DNA from: Armatimonadota bacterium
GTDB taxonomy: Bacteria; Sysuimicrobiota; Sysuimicrobiia; Sysuimicrobiales; JACQTN01
Assembly: GCA_016210785.1 (NCBI GenBank)
Contig: JACQTN010000360.1
Span: forward strand, 1-5,879
Length of the DNA stretch: 5,879 bases
Direction: 5' to 3'
Part shown: piece after piece, positions 5,425 through 5,879 of the stretch
How the letters are laid out: each line of letters begins with the position of its first letter
Numbering within the stretch: the stretch's first letter is position 1
Made by a program: the position numbers and the translations under genes
Notes under the pieces: model-generated
Told to the model about the DNA's origin: nothing
Seen by the model: the letters and a program-made list of their open reading frames with translations, nothing else
Database searches by the model: none

Positions 5425-5879
5425 ATGAGCGTCTCCTCTGTTCCTGCTCCCACCCCCGCACGCGGCCGTCCGATTATCACCCGCTGGATCCTCGCCGCCG
5501 ACCCTGGCCACCTGGCCCTCATGGCCGTGCTGCTGGCCATTCTGGCGGCGTTCGTCGTCCTCCCCGTCGCGAGCGTGCTGAAGGTGGCGGTGACCGGGGC
5601 CGAGGGCGGGTTCACGCTCCTGCATCTCCTCCGCTTCTTCCAGAGCCCGCTTTACGTGGAGTCGCTGATCAACAGCCTGCTGGCGGGCTTCTGGACGGTC
5701 GTGCTGGGCACGATCCTCGCGCTGCCCCTGGCCTTCATCGTGGCACGGTATGAGTTCCCGGGGCGGATGCTGGTCGTGACCCTGGCTACGCTGCCGCTGG
5801 TCATCCCGCCGTTCGTGGGTGCCATCGCCCTGATGCAGGTTTTCGGCCGCGCCGGTACCGTCACGCTGCTGCTCGAAGA
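5425..5879 (+). CDS. Fbp-type ABC transporter permease (N-terminal part, 3' end outside window)
   Basis: An ATG at 5425 opens a frame that runs uninterrupted to the window edge, 151 codons. It is the inner-membrane channel that receives ligand from the binding protein encoded just upstream. Three hydrophobic segments are visible: about residues 30-52, 82-108 and 115-139. The stretch NSLLAGFWTVVLGTILALPL, then AFIVARYEFPGR and LPLVIPPFVGAIALMQVFGR, is characteristic of the binding-protein-dependent transport inner-membrane domain of FbpB-like permeases. Those proteins usually carry two such domains in about 530-560 residues, so most of the gene lies outside. The first 25 residues are Pro/Arg-rich and cytoplasmic. 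The ribosome site is weak: GGGA at 5412-5415, nine bases before the ATG. The repeat-filled gap upstream may reduce its expression relative to the binding protein. A substrate-specific symbol is not justified. Confidence 0.88.
   Translation, partial: MSVSSVPAPTPARGRPIITRWILAADPGHLALMAVLLAILAAFVVLPVASVLKVAVTGAEGGFTLLHLLRFFQSPLYVESLINSLLAGFWTVVLGTILALPLAFIVARYEFPGRMLVVTLATLPLVIPPFVGAIALMQVFGRAGTVTLLLE

Overview
The window is about 70% G+C by eye, with dense, strongly GC3-biased coding on the + strand only. It looks like a chromosome segment from a high-GC, free-living and probably uncultured bacterium. The gene set (a full-length-type Lhr helicase, an orphan Fic protein, an Fbp-type ABC importer) does not fix the phylum, and I make no firm taxonomic call.

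Layout: (1) Bases 2-2509 hold the C-terminal 835 codons of a large helicase-related protein, Lhr; its helicase motor lies upstream of the window. (2) Bases 2510-2621 hold a promoter and an overlapping inverted-repeat operator. (3) Bases 2622-3668 encode a class II Fic-domain protein with a C-terminal winged helix, probably autoregulated through that operator. (4) Bases 3669-3735 contain a perfect 15-bp tandem duplication and a Shine-Dalgarno site. (5) Bases 3736-5085 encode a secreted Fbp-type ABC substrate-binding protein with an unusually long helical C-terminal tail. (6) Bases 5086-5424 are non-coding and filled with a mosaic of palindromic repeats. (7) From base 5425 to the window edge runs the start of the partner inner-membrane permease (FbpB type). 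The ATPase would be expected downstream.

The most interesting signal is a family of dispersed palindromic elements. Each has arms of 8-14 bp around a 3-base loop, flanked on one side by GGGGTCCCC-like sequence and on the other by GGGGTGG. One forward copy and one inverted, double-cored copy occupy the gap between the binding-protein and permease genes. A third copy lies in frame inside lhr, adding about 13 residues (Gly-Val-Pro-Glu-Lys-Ser-Gly-Gly-Phe-Leu-Gly-Val-Glu) just before the conserved EWCERR segment. The arms differ between copies, but changes in one arm are mostly matched in the other, so the stem persists. This resembles REP/BIME repeats in intergenic space and the protein-coding-gene palindromes known from Rickettsia, in an apparently unrelated high-GC genome.
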